A stretch of DNA of 64,000 bases. Source: CALGLS01 sp047626155 (GTDB lineage: Bacteria; Bacteroidota; Bacteroidia; Chitinophagales; Saprospiraceae). Of this stretch, positions 55,837 through 64,000 are shown piece after piece. How positions within the stretch are numbered: the stretch's first letter is position 1; every line of letters begins with the position of its first letter. The stretch lies in the NCBI GenBank assembly GCA_047626155.1, contig JBLHRR010000010.1:4276-68275 (forward strand), given 5' to 3'. The translations under genes and the position numbers were made by a program. The notes below the pieces were generated by a model. That model was not told the origin of the DNA. It saw only the letters and a list, made by a program, of their open reading frames with translations, and made no database searches.

Positions 55837-56052
55837 ATGAATAATAATACTATTAGACTTCAATCAACAATCACTTGCCCCGAATGTTCTTTTTCAAAAG
55901 AAGAAACGATGCCAACAGATGCCTGTCAATATTTCTATGACTGCGAAAATTGTAAAATAATTTTAAAACCTAAGAAGGGGGATTGTTGTGTGTATTGTAC
56001 CTATGGAACCGTAGCTTGTCCACCGATTCAAGAAGGTAATAGTTGTTGCTAA
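55837..56052 (+). CDS. Small Cys-rich GDCCVYCTYG protein
   Basis: The protein has 71 residues, 11 of them cysteine: Cys14/Cys17 (CPEC), Cys30, Cys36/Cys39 (CENC), Cys50, Cys51 and Cys54 (GDCCVYC), Cys61 and the terminal Cys70-Cys71. The GDCCVYCTYG block and the end CPPIQEGNSCC belong to a widespread small-protein family that I recall beside mercury or other metal-transport genes. No such transporter is visible here. Zinc or heavy-metal binding is likely; the role is unproven. Confidence 0.75.
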   Translation: MNNNTIRLQSTITCPECSFSKEETMPTDACQYFYDCENCKIILKPKKGDCCVYCTYGTVACPPIQEGNSCC

Positions 56053-56133
56053 TGTCTACTGGCGCGGCCCTCTTTTCGGATTGATTTTTTTCTCAAACCA
56101 GCTTCCGTAAAAGCCTTGAAATATAACGAGTTA

Positions 56134-57924
56134 TTACAATTCCCCAATCTGCACCTTCCACAAATCCGAATAAATTCCTGATTTTGCTAACAACTCTTGA
56201 TGCGTTCCACTCTCTGAAATATTGCCATCTTTTAATACAATAATTTTGTTCGCATGACGAAGTGTAGAAAGTCGGTGAGCTATAATTAAAGCGGTTTTCC
56301 CTTCGGTCAATTGATTTAAACTTTGTTGAATGGCTCGTTCTGTTTCCGTATCAACGGCACTTGTTGCTTCATCTAAAATCAAAATTGGTGCATTTTTTAA
56401 AATGGCTCTTGCAATACTTAAACGTTGTCGTTGTCCGCCAGAAAGTTTAACGCCTCGTTCGCCAACTATCGTTTCGTACCTTTCAGGCAACTGCATAACA
56501 AAATCATGTAATTCTGCTTTTTCTGCTGCTATGATAATTTCTGCTGTCGAAATATTGCCTATTCCATAAGCAATGTTTTCGGCAATGGTTCCGTGAAAGA
56601 GGTAAACATCTTGACTAACTAAACCGATGCTTTTTCTCAATTTAGTCAAGTCCCAATTTTTTAAATTTTGATTATCAATTTTAATTTCACCAGTATCAAC
56701 ATCGTACAAACGGAGTAATAATTTAATCAAAGTCGTTTTTCCAGAACCTGTTGTTCCTGCAATTCCAACCGTTTCGCCAGCTTTTACATTAATAGTTATA
56801 CCGTTGATAATTTTCAAATCATTTGGATAGGAAAAATGAATATCCTGCAAAGTAATATCGCCTTTTACGATTTCTATTTGCACAGGCTGTACAGGATTTG
56901 GAATTTCGTTTGGTGCGTCGATTAAACCAAAAATTCGTCTTACACTGGCTTTCGCCCGTTCTAATTCATCAAAAATACTTCCCAGACGAGTGAGCGGCCA
57001 AAGCACTCGCTGAATCATCATTGCAAAAAGCGTCAATTCTCCAACAGTCAGTTTTCCATTTCCTATTATAATCCAATAGGCACCCAAAGACATCGTTGCA
57101 CCAAAACCTATTGCAATTAACATTCTAATCAAAGGAATATAAGCCGCCGAAAATTTAATGGCTTGAAAGTTCTTATCTCGATAATTTTCAGAAACTTTTT
57201 CCACTCTTTCTGTTTCGTAATTTTCTGCGGTAAAACTTTTAATGACTAAAATTCCCGAAATATTATTTTCTAAGCGACTGCTTAATTCACCAACGGCTTT
57301 CCGAACTTCTCTATAATAAGGTCCAATTAAACGTTGAAAATAAAAATTACCGATAAGAATCAGCGGAATCGGTAAAAATCCAATTAAAGTCAATTCCCAC
57401 GAAACACCAAACAGCCAAATCGAAGCGAAAATGAGTAAGGTTATTAATTGTATGATTTCATTAAAACCCGTATTTAAAAAACGTTCTAATTGATTAATGT
57501 CATCATTTAAGATTGCCATTAAATTACCGGTTCGGTTATTTTCAAAATAAGCAATTTCCCGACTTTGCATTTGCTTATAAGCATCCAGACGTAAGTCATG
57601 CTGTACTCTTTGAGCCAATCGCATAAAACCCAATTTCAATAACCATTCTGTAAAACTTTCGACACCAAAAATAATAACGATCAAAAAACCAAAAAATAGT
57701 GCAATCGACAAAGGTGTTGAAACATTAAAATATGCTGCTATCCATCCCGGCGTATTTCCGCTAACGGAATCAATCAACCAGCCAACCATAATAGGGGGCA
57801 TCAAATCAACAATCTTATTGATAATACTTATGAGAATCGTAAAATTTATCTTCCCAGAATAGGCACCTAAGTATTTAAAAAGTCTTCGTAGTTCCATAGC
57901 CACGAAAGTACGACTTTCCATCAT
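56134..57924 (-). CDS. ABC exporter, fused permease-ATPase (MsbA-like)
   Basis: A 596-residue half-transporter that works as a homodimer. Six membrane helices fall in about 25-310. The nucleotide-binding domain has Walker A GTTGSGKTT near 393, the signature KLSGGQRQR near 494, Walker B ILILDEATSA near 517 and the switch IIAHRLST near 548, all intact. The substrate could be lipid, drug or peptide. The start is either 57924 or the later ATG at 57897 (MELRRLFKYL), which fits the family better. It is divergent from the broken amine oxidase. Confidence 0.9.
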   Translation of the reverse strand: MMESRTFVAMELRRLFKYLGAYSGKINFTILISIINKIVDLMPPIMVGWLIDSVSGNTPGWIAAYFNVSTPLSIALFFGFLIVIIFGVESFTEWLLKLGFMRLAQRVQHDLRLDAYKQMQSREIAYFENNRTGNLMAILNDDINQLERFLNTGFNEIIQLITLLIFASIWLFGVSWELTLIGFLPIPLILIGNFYFQRLIGPYYREVRKAVGELSSRLENNISGILVIKSFTAENYETERVEKVSENYRDKNFQAIKFSAAYIPLIRMLIAIGFGATMSLGAYWIIIGNGKLTVGELTLFAMMIQRVLWPLTRLGSIFDELERAKASVRRIFGLIDAPNEIPNPVQPVQIEIVKGDITLQDIHFSYPNDLKIINGITINVKAGETVGIAGTTGSGKTTLIKLLLRLYDVDTGEIKIDNQNLKNWDLTKLRKSIGLVSQDVYLFHGTIAENIAYGIGNISTAEIIIAAEKAELHDFVMQLPERYETIVGERGVKLSGGQRQRLSIARAILKNAPILILDEATSAVDTETERAIQQSLNQLTEGKTALIIAHRLSTLRHANKIIVLKDGNISESGTHQELLAKSGIYSDLWKVQIGEL

Positions 57925-58062
57925 AGTAATGATGGCAACATTATGATGGCAATATTTTGAAATAGTTCAATGATCGAGCAAATACGAGGTGGGATTTCTT
58001 ATTGAAAAGTATAGTATCTTGGTGGAACCTTTCGCTAATGAGTATACAAACAACCTCAAAAA

Positions 58063-59568
58063 ATGAATAACCAGAAAAGAAGAAAATTTATCAAAGATGC
58101 ACTTCTCGCATTGCCTTCCTTTGCTTTCGTTTTTTACATCATGTGGCGAAGACGATGATCCAATATCAACAGACAAAAAAATAATAATCATTGGTGCAGG
58201 AATAGCAGGGCTTGCTGCCGCAAAACATTTCAAAGATAAAGGGATAGCGGTTGTTGTAATTGAAGCACAAGAAAAGGTGGGAGGAAGGCTTTGTACAGAT
58301 AGAAGTTTAGGAATTGCCTTTGATGAAGGTGCGAGTTGGATACATGGCCCTGATGGAAACCCAATCACCTCGCTGGCAGATTCCGCTGGAGCAAATACTT
58401 TTTTGACAGGCGATGATAACGTTGCCGTTTTTGATACGGATGGATCTATGTATGCGGACAGTGCGCTTGATACTGCGGAAGCTCTTTTTGATGACGCAAT
58501 AGACTCATTGGATGGTAATGTCAATGAAAACTTTCAGGACGTCTTCTACAATGCATACCCTCAATACCAGAACGACCGCCTCTGGACATACATGCTTTCT
58601 GCTTATTTGGAATTTGATGCAGGTGGCGATATTTCGAACTTATCTTCTTTAGATTTTTTCGATGATGAAGCATATAACGGAGATGATTTAATCATTACCA
58701 ATGGTTTTGATAAGGTGGCTGATTTTTTAGCGGAAGGAATTGATGTTCGATTAAATACCAAAGTAGCTGGGATTGATTATGGGGATGAAAAAATTCAGGT
58801 GACCACTGACCAAGATGCTTTTGAAGCAGATTTTATTTCTTTTGAACCGGCTCTCCCAAGTCGCATTCAAAATCCCATTGATAAATTAAAGATGGGTGCG
58901 GTCAATAAGTTTCTATGCGTATGGGATACTCCCTTTTGGGATACCGATTTACAGTACATTGGTTATACTGCTGAAACAAAAGGTAAGTTCAATTTTTTTA
59001 TGAATATGGGGAAATTTACCAACGCGAATGCTTTAATGGGATTAACGATTGGAGACTATTCAAAGCCAACAGAAGAGATGACCGATGCTCAGGTTATAGC
59101 GGACATAATGAATAGTTTAAAAGCTATTTATGGAAACAGTATTCCAGATCCAACGAATATGCTAAGAACAAAATGGAGTTCTAATGAATTTACTTTTGGT
59201 TCTTATTCTTATGGGTACTCCGTCATATATAGTGGGTAGATCAGGGCTGATCAGGGTAGATAGGTAGATCAGGGTTCCCTTGATATGCGTCATTTTACGT
59301 TAATTCACGTAAGTGGGAACCCTGATCCACCCTGATCCGCCCTCATCTACCCTGATCAACCCTAAATGCGAAATCCACTAAATATGGCCAAGAACCTTCT
59401 TATGCGACCAATGGAACTCGGAGTTCTGATTTTGAAGAGTTTGAAGAGCCAATTGACAACAAGTTATTTTTTGCGGGAGAGCATACCAATAGGGATTACC
59501 GGGGGACTGTTCATGGGGCGTATGAAAGCGGAATTCGAGAGGCTAAGAAGGTAGCGGATTTGTTATAA
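58063..59568 (+). pseudogene. Flavin amine oxidase, broken by a frameshift and a MITE
   Basis: The original product was about 437 residues. The start at 58063 encodes a Tat-type signal (KRRKFIKDALLALPSFAF). A T run at 58130-58135 is one base too long, so that frame ends at WRRR. The body continues in another frame as TSCGEDDDP, which with the signal would form a lipobox. The FAD-binding GAGIAGLAAAKHF and EAQEKVGGRL, then DEGASWIHG, are intact up to FTFGSYSY. There a 183-bp element (59214-59396) intervenes, and the frame resumes as ATNGTRSSDFEEFEEP, KLFFAGEHTNRDYRG and HGAYESGIREAKK, ending at 59568. Deleting the element plus one 8-bp duplicate rejoins SYSY to ATNG exactly. The stub read from 58097 to 59239 lacks the last third of the FAD site. 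Confidence 0.93.
59214..59396. mobile_element. 183-bp MITE-like element inside the amine oxidase gene
   Basis: It is flanked by exact 8-bp copies of TTCTTATG (59206-59213 and 59397-59404). The 22-bp ends (59214-59235 and reverse complement of 59375-59396) match at 17 positions, sharing GGT at the tip and TAGTGG at the inner side. Inside is a long inverted repeat (59234-59279 with 59315-59362) built of GATCAGGG units, with a second hairpin TTACGT/ACGTAA in its loop. No transposase is encoded, so it was moved by an element elsewhere. Confidence 0.93.
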
Positions 59569-59968
59569 GGCACATTTTGGAAAATGTAATTCGTACAGGA
59601 AATGTTTCTGCACTTCAATGCCCCTGCTTTGGAATCTTAGGCCTTCAACCTATCCACTAATACCACAAAAGGTGCAGCGATTCGAGGTTCTCCATACTTT
59701 TCTCAGAAAAGAGGTTCACTAAACTCGCCTGAATACTAGCGGGCAGGTTTTCAAAACTTAGCACTCTGATAGCGCCTATAACTTCGTATAACTAAATGAG
59801 TATGAACTCGTTGGGTTTGTTTGATTTTAAGAATCAAATAAGCCCAATTTTATTTTGATGCGATAGATGAACACTTTGGCGAAATAATAGTTATACTATT
59901 AAAAAGGAGTGCTAAACTATTGTATCTTTGTATTCTTAAAATAAGCTGTTCAAAACAAGATAAAGAAA
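59569..59968. other. Intergenic region with a 13-bp lox-arm match and a terminator
   Basis: No gene is evident. ATAACTTCGTATA at 59778-59790 equals one arm of loxP; the opposite arm matches at only about 7 of 13 positions. The terminator is listed separately. Confidence 0.4.
59811..59852 (+). terminator. Intrinsic terminator-like hairpin
   Basis: TTGGGTTTGTTTGATT (59811-59826) pairs with AATCAAATAAGCCCAA (59832-59847) using two G-U pairs; TTTTATTTT follows. It ends plus-strand transcription before the thioesterase gene. Confidence 0.65.
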
Positions 59969-60355
59969 ATGAAATTTTATACTAGAAAACTAATCAAGCC
60001 AGGTGACTTAAACGCTAATAATAGTCTGTTTGGAGGACAATTGTTGAAGTGGATTGACGAGGAGGCAGGAATCTATACCATGACAAAACTAGGAAGTCCA
60101 AAAGTGGTCACCAAGTATATGTCGGAGATTAACTTTAGCAGTTCTGCTAGTCAGGCAGATGTAATTGAGATTGGCTTAGAGTTTATATCCATTGGCCGAA
60201 CGTCCATTACTTTTCGTTGTGAGGTGAGAAATCTTTTTACTAAAAAGAATATCATTTCGATTGAGCGAATTGTATTTGTTAATGTAGATGATGATTTAAA
60301 GTCACGACCTCATAACAGAACATTGAAAAATATTGAAGAAGAGGCTCTTTTTTAA
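59969..60355 (+). CDS. Acyl-CoA thioesterase, hotdog fold (YciA/BACH type)
   Basis: The protein has 128 residues. The single hotdog domain has the family opening RKLIKPGDLNANNSLFGGQLLKWIDEEAGI, with the catalytic-side Asn and Asp/Glu, then INFSSSASQADVIEIGLEFISIGRTSITF. Members hydrolyse acyl-CoAs and usually form hexamers. The substrate chain length is not known. The next gene is 63 bases downstream on the same strand. Confidence 0.85.
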   Translation: MKFYTRKLIKPGDLNANNSLFGGQLLKWIDEEAGIYTMTKLGSPKVVTKYMSEINFSSSASQADVIEIGLEFISIGRTSITFRCEVRNLFTKKNIISIERIVFVNVDDDLKSRPHNRTLKNIEEEALF

Positions 60356-60418
60356 AGCGGAAAAAACTTGGGATTCAAGTCAGATACGCTATATTTTTAA
60401 TTCATAAAATCCGAGATC

Positions 60419-60622
60419 ATGAAAAAAGAAACCTTAAATTTCACAGTGCTACTAATTCTGGGGTTCGTCTTTGAATATTTATACTTCATGACGGAGAGTG
60501 CAGCGTTAGGAGCCAAGATTCATTTCCTGGGTACCATCTTTATTTTAATGGGTACATTGGGCCTGTGGGTATTTGTTATCTTACCTTTTTTCAACAAAAA
60601 AAGTAAAAGGGCTAAAATGTAG
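60419..60622 (+). CDS. Small two-helix membrane protein
   Basis: A 67-residue protein with two predicted membrane helices (about 8-26 and 33-57), a hydrophilic loop and a basic end (NKKSKRAKM) that should stay in the cytosol. I do not recognise the family. It lies 25 bases before the ABC exporter gene, so it is probably co-transcribed and might be a small accessory of that transporter. Confidence 0.6.
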   Translation: MKKETLNFTVLLILGFVFEYLYFMTESAALGAKIHFLGTIFILMGTLGLWVFVILPFFNKKSKRAKM

Positions 60623-60647
60623 TCTTAGTCCTATAATTTAATTATAA

Positions 60648-62360
60648 ATGACATCGACACAACGATTTTTCAAACTTTTAGAACTCGATCGCAAAGACAT
60701 CAGTTATATTTATTTGTACGCCATTTTTGCAGGAATCATTACTTTATCGTTGCCTTTGGGTATTCAAGCCATTATTAATCTGATGGTCGGTGGCGAAGTT
60801 TCTTCCTCGCTTTATTTGCTCATTGGTATTATTACGTTAGGAATCGCCTTCAATGGATTTCTAACGATTATGCAATTGGTGGTTACGGAAACATTGCAAC
60901 GAAGAATTTTTACTCGCTCCGCATTTGAATTTGCTTGGCGAGTACCTCGCTTAAAATTAGAAGCCCTTACGGGGGTTTATCCGCCGGAATTGGTCAATCG
61001 TTTTTTTGATACCATCACGTTACAAAAAGGGATTCCCAAAATTTTAATTGATTTTTCTACGGCCATTTTACAAATCATTTTTGGTCTGCTTCTGTTGGCG
61101 CTGTATCATCCGTTTTTTATCTTTTTTGGTTTGACATTACTCCTGATTTTGTTAGCCATTTTTTGGTTTACAGGTAAAAAAGGATTGAAGACTAGCTTAA
61201 AAGAAAGTAAATATAAATATCAAGTCGCTCATTGGTTAGAAGAGTTGGGGCGTGCCATGAATATTTTCAAGCTTTCAGGGGTATCAAATTTGCCGATTCG
61301 TAGGACTGATCAATTGGTAACAAGTTATCTCGATGCTAGAAAAGATCATTTTAAAATACTGCTCATACAGTATGGAAGTGTTGTGTTATTTAAAACGTTA
61401 ATTACCGCCACTTTACTTCTCTTGGGAAGTATTCTGGTTATTGAGAATGAAATTAGTATTGGTCAATTTGTAGCTGCAGAAATCATTGTAATATTGATTA
61501 TGAATTCTGCGGAGAAGCTGATTCTAAGTATGGATAATATTTATGACGTATTAACTGGTTTAGAAAAAATAGGATACGTGACCGATTTGCCGCTAGAGGC
61601 AACGGATGGTATTAAATTACAAGAAAGGGACTCAGGAGGAAGTGGTATTGAAATAGAACTAGATCGGGTGTCCTTTAAATATGAAGATTCCAATCGACTG
61701 ACCTTGGATGGTGTTTCTTTGAAGATAGAACCAGGGGAAAAGGTTTGTATCGCTGGATTTAATGGTTCTGGAAAGTCTACTTTGACAAAGTTACTGGGGG
61801 GGCTATATACAAGTTATGAAGGTATGATTACGTTCAATAGTATTCCATTAAAAAGAATAGACCTAGACTCTCTGCGAAAAGAAATTGGAACACTAAGTAG
61901 TCAGGATGAAATTTTTAATGCGAGTATTCTTGAAAATATAAATTTAGGTAATGACGAGATTCCTTTTCAGAAAATAATCCAAACGGCTAAAGAAATTGGC
62001 TTGCATTCCTACATCAATTACTTACCCGATGGCTACCAAACGGAATTGATTGCCAACGGAGTTAATGTTCCAAGAAGCGTAAGGACAAAAATTATTCTGG
62101 CCAGGACACTTATTTTTCAACCTGAAATACTATTGTTGGATAATTTTATGCCCCGTTTAGAACGTAAAGAAAAGCAACTCATCATTGACTATCTGACGGA
62201 AGATAGAAAGCACTGGACTTTAGTTGCTATTTCCAATAATCCGGAATTTGCGAAAAAATGTGATCGGGTTATTATTATGGAAGATGGTAAAATTTTGGAA
62301 AATGATTCCTTTGAAAATATTAAATTAAAACCCTTGGTGAAGGATCTTTTTAAGATTTAA
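60648..62360 (+). CDS. ABC transporter, permease-ATPase with degenerate ATPase motifs
   Basis: A 570-residue HlyB-like half-transporter without a peptidase domain. Membrane helices lie in about 18-300. Walker A is intact (GFNGSGKST, 369-377) and a Q-loop is present (SSQDEIFNASILENI). Where LSGGQ belongs the sequence reads VPRSVRTK (about 472). Walker B is LLLLDNF (Asn for Glu), and the switch His is replaced (AISNNPE). The protein should bind ATP, but hydrolysis by this chain looks impaired. An HlyD-type adaptor follows after 21 bases, so it is a component of a type I-like exporter. Confidence 0.85.
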   Translation: MTSTQRFFKLLELDRKDISYIYLYAIFAGIITLSLPLGIQAIINLMVGGEVSSSLYLLIGIITLGIAFNGFLTIMQLVVTETLQRRIFTRSAFEFAWRVPRLKLEALTGVYPPELVNRFFDTITLQKGIPKILIDFSTAILQIIFGLLLLALYHPFFIFFGLTLLLILLAIFWFTGKKGLKTSLKESKYKYQVAHWLEELGRAMNIFKLSGVSNLPIRRTDQLVTSYLDARKDHFKILLIQYGSVVLFKTLITATLLLLGSILVIENEISIGQFVAAEIIVILIMNSAEKLILSMDNIYDVLTGLEKIGYVTDLPLEATDGIKLQERDSGGSGIEIELDRVSFKYEDSNRLTLDGVSLKIEPGEKVCIAGFNGSGKSTLTKLLGGLYTSYEGMITFNSIPLKRIDLDSLRKEIGTLSSQDEIFNASILENINLGNDEIPFQKIIQTAKEIGLHSYINYLPDGYQTELIANGVNVPRSVRTKIILARTLIFQPEILLLDNFMPRLERKEKQLIIDYLTEDRKHWTLVAISNNPEFAKKCDRVIIMEDGKILENDSFENIKLKPLVKDLFKI

Positions 62361-62381
62361 ACAAAAAACAAGATAAATACA

Positions 62382-63758
62382 ATGTTGAATATTTCTAATA
62401 ATTCAATTTTAGATAAATTAAAAACAGAAGACATTAATAGTTTTCAAAAGAATAACTTACCTAGAGCCAACCGAATGTTTTCTATCTGGTTGATCGGTCT
62501 TCTGACCGTTATTTTAGTTATGCTCTTTTTGCCTTGGACTCAGAATATACAAATGAAAGGAAAAGTGACCACGCTTTTACCATCGCAACGACCACAAGAT
62601 GTGAATTCTGCTATCGCTGGAAGGATTGAAAAATGGTATGTCAGAGAAGGAGACTTGGTAGAAGCAGGGGATACCATCGTTTTTTTATCTGAAGTCAAGG
62701 CAGAGTATTTTGACCCTAAATTGTTAGAAAGAGTATCAAATCAAATTGTTGCGAAACAAGGTTCCATGGATAGTTACCAACAAAAAGCGGACGCACTTGA
62801 CAACCAAGTTTCTGCATTGCGCTTAGAGTTGAAGTTCAAAAAAGAGCAGCTGCAAAATAAAATTCAACAAGCAGAATTTAAACAGGAAAGCCAGCAAGCA
62901 GAAGTAAATCAAGCGAAAGCGGATGCTGAAATTGCAGCGTTTCAATATCAAAGAACAGATACGCTTTATCAAAAAGGAATAAAGTCGCTAAGTGCCTTGG
63001 AAGGCAAGCGTTTAAAAGTGCAATCTACTAAAGCAAAAGTTATAACGACTAAAAATAAATTACAAGAAAGTGGTAATGATTTAACCATTGCTCAAATAGC
63101 ATTGCGGACGATTGACAATGAGTATAACAATAAAATTGCAAAATCACAGTCGGATAGGTTTTCTACGCTTTCCGCGCAATTTGAAAGCGAAGGAACTTTA
63201 AATAAATTGAAAAATCAATACGCTAATTATGACCAACGAAATAAGATGTATTATGTGATAGCTCCGCAATCGGGTTACATTACGGAGACCATGAAATCTG
63301 GACTTGGTGAGATTATTAAAGAAAGCGATAACATTGTAACGATTGTTCCTTACAATCGGGAGTTGGCCGTGGAACTGTACGTTCGTCCAATGGATTTACC
63401 ATTGATGAATGTCGGTCAGGAAGTACGATTGGTCTTTGACGGTTGGCAAGCATTTATCATTTCGGGATGGTCAGGCTTTTCGATTGGAACATACAGTGGA
63501 GACGTGGTTGCTATTGATAATATTCCCAATAGCAATAGTATGTATCGTATTTTGGTAAAATCAAATGAACCTGATTTGCCCTTCCCTCAATTGCTTAGAG
63601 TTGGAGCAGGCGTTAGAGGAATTGGCTTTCTTCATGATGTGCCTGTCTGGTATGAACTGTGGCGACAGCTCAATGGATTCCCTGCGGATTTTTATGAAGA
63701 AGATCTTAAGAAAAATGAGACTAAGTTTAAGCCGCCTGTGAAATCGTACGCGAAGTAA
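62382..63758 (+). CDS. HlyD-family membrane fusion (adaptor) protein
   Basis: The protein has 458 residues: a cytosolic N-terminus, one membrane helix (about 32-51), a lipoyl half-domain (DVNSAIAGRIEKWYVREGDLVEAGDTIVFL), a long coiled coil (about 105-270, rich in Gln/Lys/Glu), the second lipoyl half (IAPQSGYITETMKSG) and a beta-barrel. It bridges the upstream ABC protein to an outer-membrane TolC-like channel, probably encoded beyond the right edge. Cargo is not evident. No terminator follows directly. Confidence 0.9.
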   Translation: MLNISNNSILDKLKTEDINSFQKNNLPRANRMFSIWLIGLLTVILVMLFLPWTQNIQMKGKVTTLLPSQRPQDVNSAIAGRIEKWYVREGDLVEAGDTIVFLSEVKAEYFDPKLLERVSNQIVAKQGSMDSYQQKADALDNQVSALRLELKFKKEQLQNKIQQAEFKQESQQAEVNQAKADAEIAAFQYQRTDTLYQKGIKSLSALEGKRLKVQSTKAKVITTKNKLQESGNDLTIAQIALRTIDNEYNNKIAKSQSDRFSTLSAQFESEGTLNKLKNQYANYDQRNKMYYVIAPQSGYITETMKSGLGEIIKESDNIVTIVPYNRELAVELYVRPMDLPLMNVGQEVRLVFDGWQAFIISGWSGFSIGTYSGDVVAIDNIPNSNSMYRILVKSNEPDLPFPQLLRVGAGVRGIGFLHDVPVWYELWRQLNGFPADFYEEDLKKNETKFKPPVKSYAK

Positions 63759-63790
63759 TTGTAAAAAAGAATCTCTTCAGAATCTGAGAT

Positions 63791-63939
63791 GGTGCGACCC
63801 TGACAGGGTCGAAATGAATCTCGGCCTCATGGTCTAACCTACTGTGACCTCGCGGAGGTCATGAAAACCAGGTCTCAGAGAGGTCACCGTAGGTTAAATA
63901 TTTATAAGTTAGGGTTTGCGACCCCGTCGGGGTCGCACC
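63791..63939. repeat. 149-bp compound palindromic element (GGTGCGACCC ends)
   Basis: It starts GGTGCGACCC and ends GGGTCGCACC. Inside are CGACCCTGACAGGGTCG, a hairpin GACCTCGCGGAGGTC within an outer pair AACCTAC.GTGACC / GGTCAC.GTAGGTT, and the perfect palindrome TGCGACCCCGTCGGGGTCGCA. It sits downstream of the HlyD gene and is probably a mobile REP/MITE-type element. Confidence 0.7.
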
Positions 63940-64000
63940 GTATAGTAATCCTAATTAATAACAAAATAGCTACAAAAAAATAAAAACGTGTTAAGAATAA

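Noticed and set aside
57967..58524. A 185-codon open frame on the minus strand
   Set aside because: It lies antisense over the amine oxidase body, whose FAD motifs are clear on the plus strand; its own translation is Ser/Ala-rich and matches no family.
59778..59811. Functional loxP site
   Set aside because: Only one arm matches; the opposite arm agrees at about 7 of 13 positions.

Overview
The window is a chromosomal segment of a member of the phylum Bacteroidota, most likely a Saprospiria-type marine or freshwater gliding bacterium (this placement is inferred from gene content, without any database search). The evidence is: proteins ending in type IX secretion (T9SS) sorting domains of both type A and type B (gliding-motility C-terminal type); a PorP/SprF-family outer-membrane protein beside a TPR/propeller/OmpA protein; an LptE of the Bacteroidota type; and the minus-strand block miaB - sigma-54 activator - lptE - secG - groES - groEL, an order I recall from other Bacteroidota. 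Almost no Shine-Dalgarno sequences are visible, which is usual for the phylum. I see no rRNA, tRNA, CRISPR array, prophage or complete insertion sequence.

Layout. 0-6 kb: a PhoX-like protein, two decayed exported-protein fragments (one with a clipped T9SS tail, one a clipped lamin-tail protein), a DNA photolyase and a small exported protein. 6-16 kb: a 2345-residue modular adhesin-like T9SS protein (C-type lectin, Calx-beta, SdrD-B, type A tail) and a shorter relative. 16-34 kb: coaE; a PorP/SprF gene followed by a TPR-PD40-OmpA gene; and two giant paralogous PKD-repeat proteins with type B tails, separated by a fasciclin-domain T9SS protein. This looks like a SprB/SprF-type surface-protein export module. 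34-40 kb: yigZ, a DoxX-like membrane protein, nusB, an OmpA/TSP3 protein and a VOC protein. 40-52.6 kb: the long minus-strand chaperonin/secretion/regulator/miaB block, interrupted by T9SS and lipoprotein genes. 53-64 kb: a vanadium haloperoxidase-like lipoprotein, an esterase, a Cys-rich small protein, an ABC exporter, a broken flavin amine oxidase, a hotdog thioesterase, and a degenerate ABC/HlyD export pair that probably continues to the right.

The most distinctive features lie between and inside genes. The region is rich in short palindromic elements of several families. In one case the history can be read directly: a 183-bp MITE-like element with 22-bp imperfect terminal inverted repeats and an exact 8-bp target duplication (59206-59213 = 59397-59404) sits inside the flavin amine oxidase gene. 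Removing it in silico restores the amine oxidase C-terminus. The same gene carries a one-base frameshift in a T run in its signal peptide. Other elements are a roughly 140-bp pair at 3931 and 27475, an AGAGGTTATTC-ended family at 6384, 14510 and 49130, and hairpin repeats at 39273/52780 and 63791. Further points of interest are a chimeric Calx-beta repeat array in the adhesin and an ABC ATPase that has lost its signature motif, Walker B glutamate and switch histidine.
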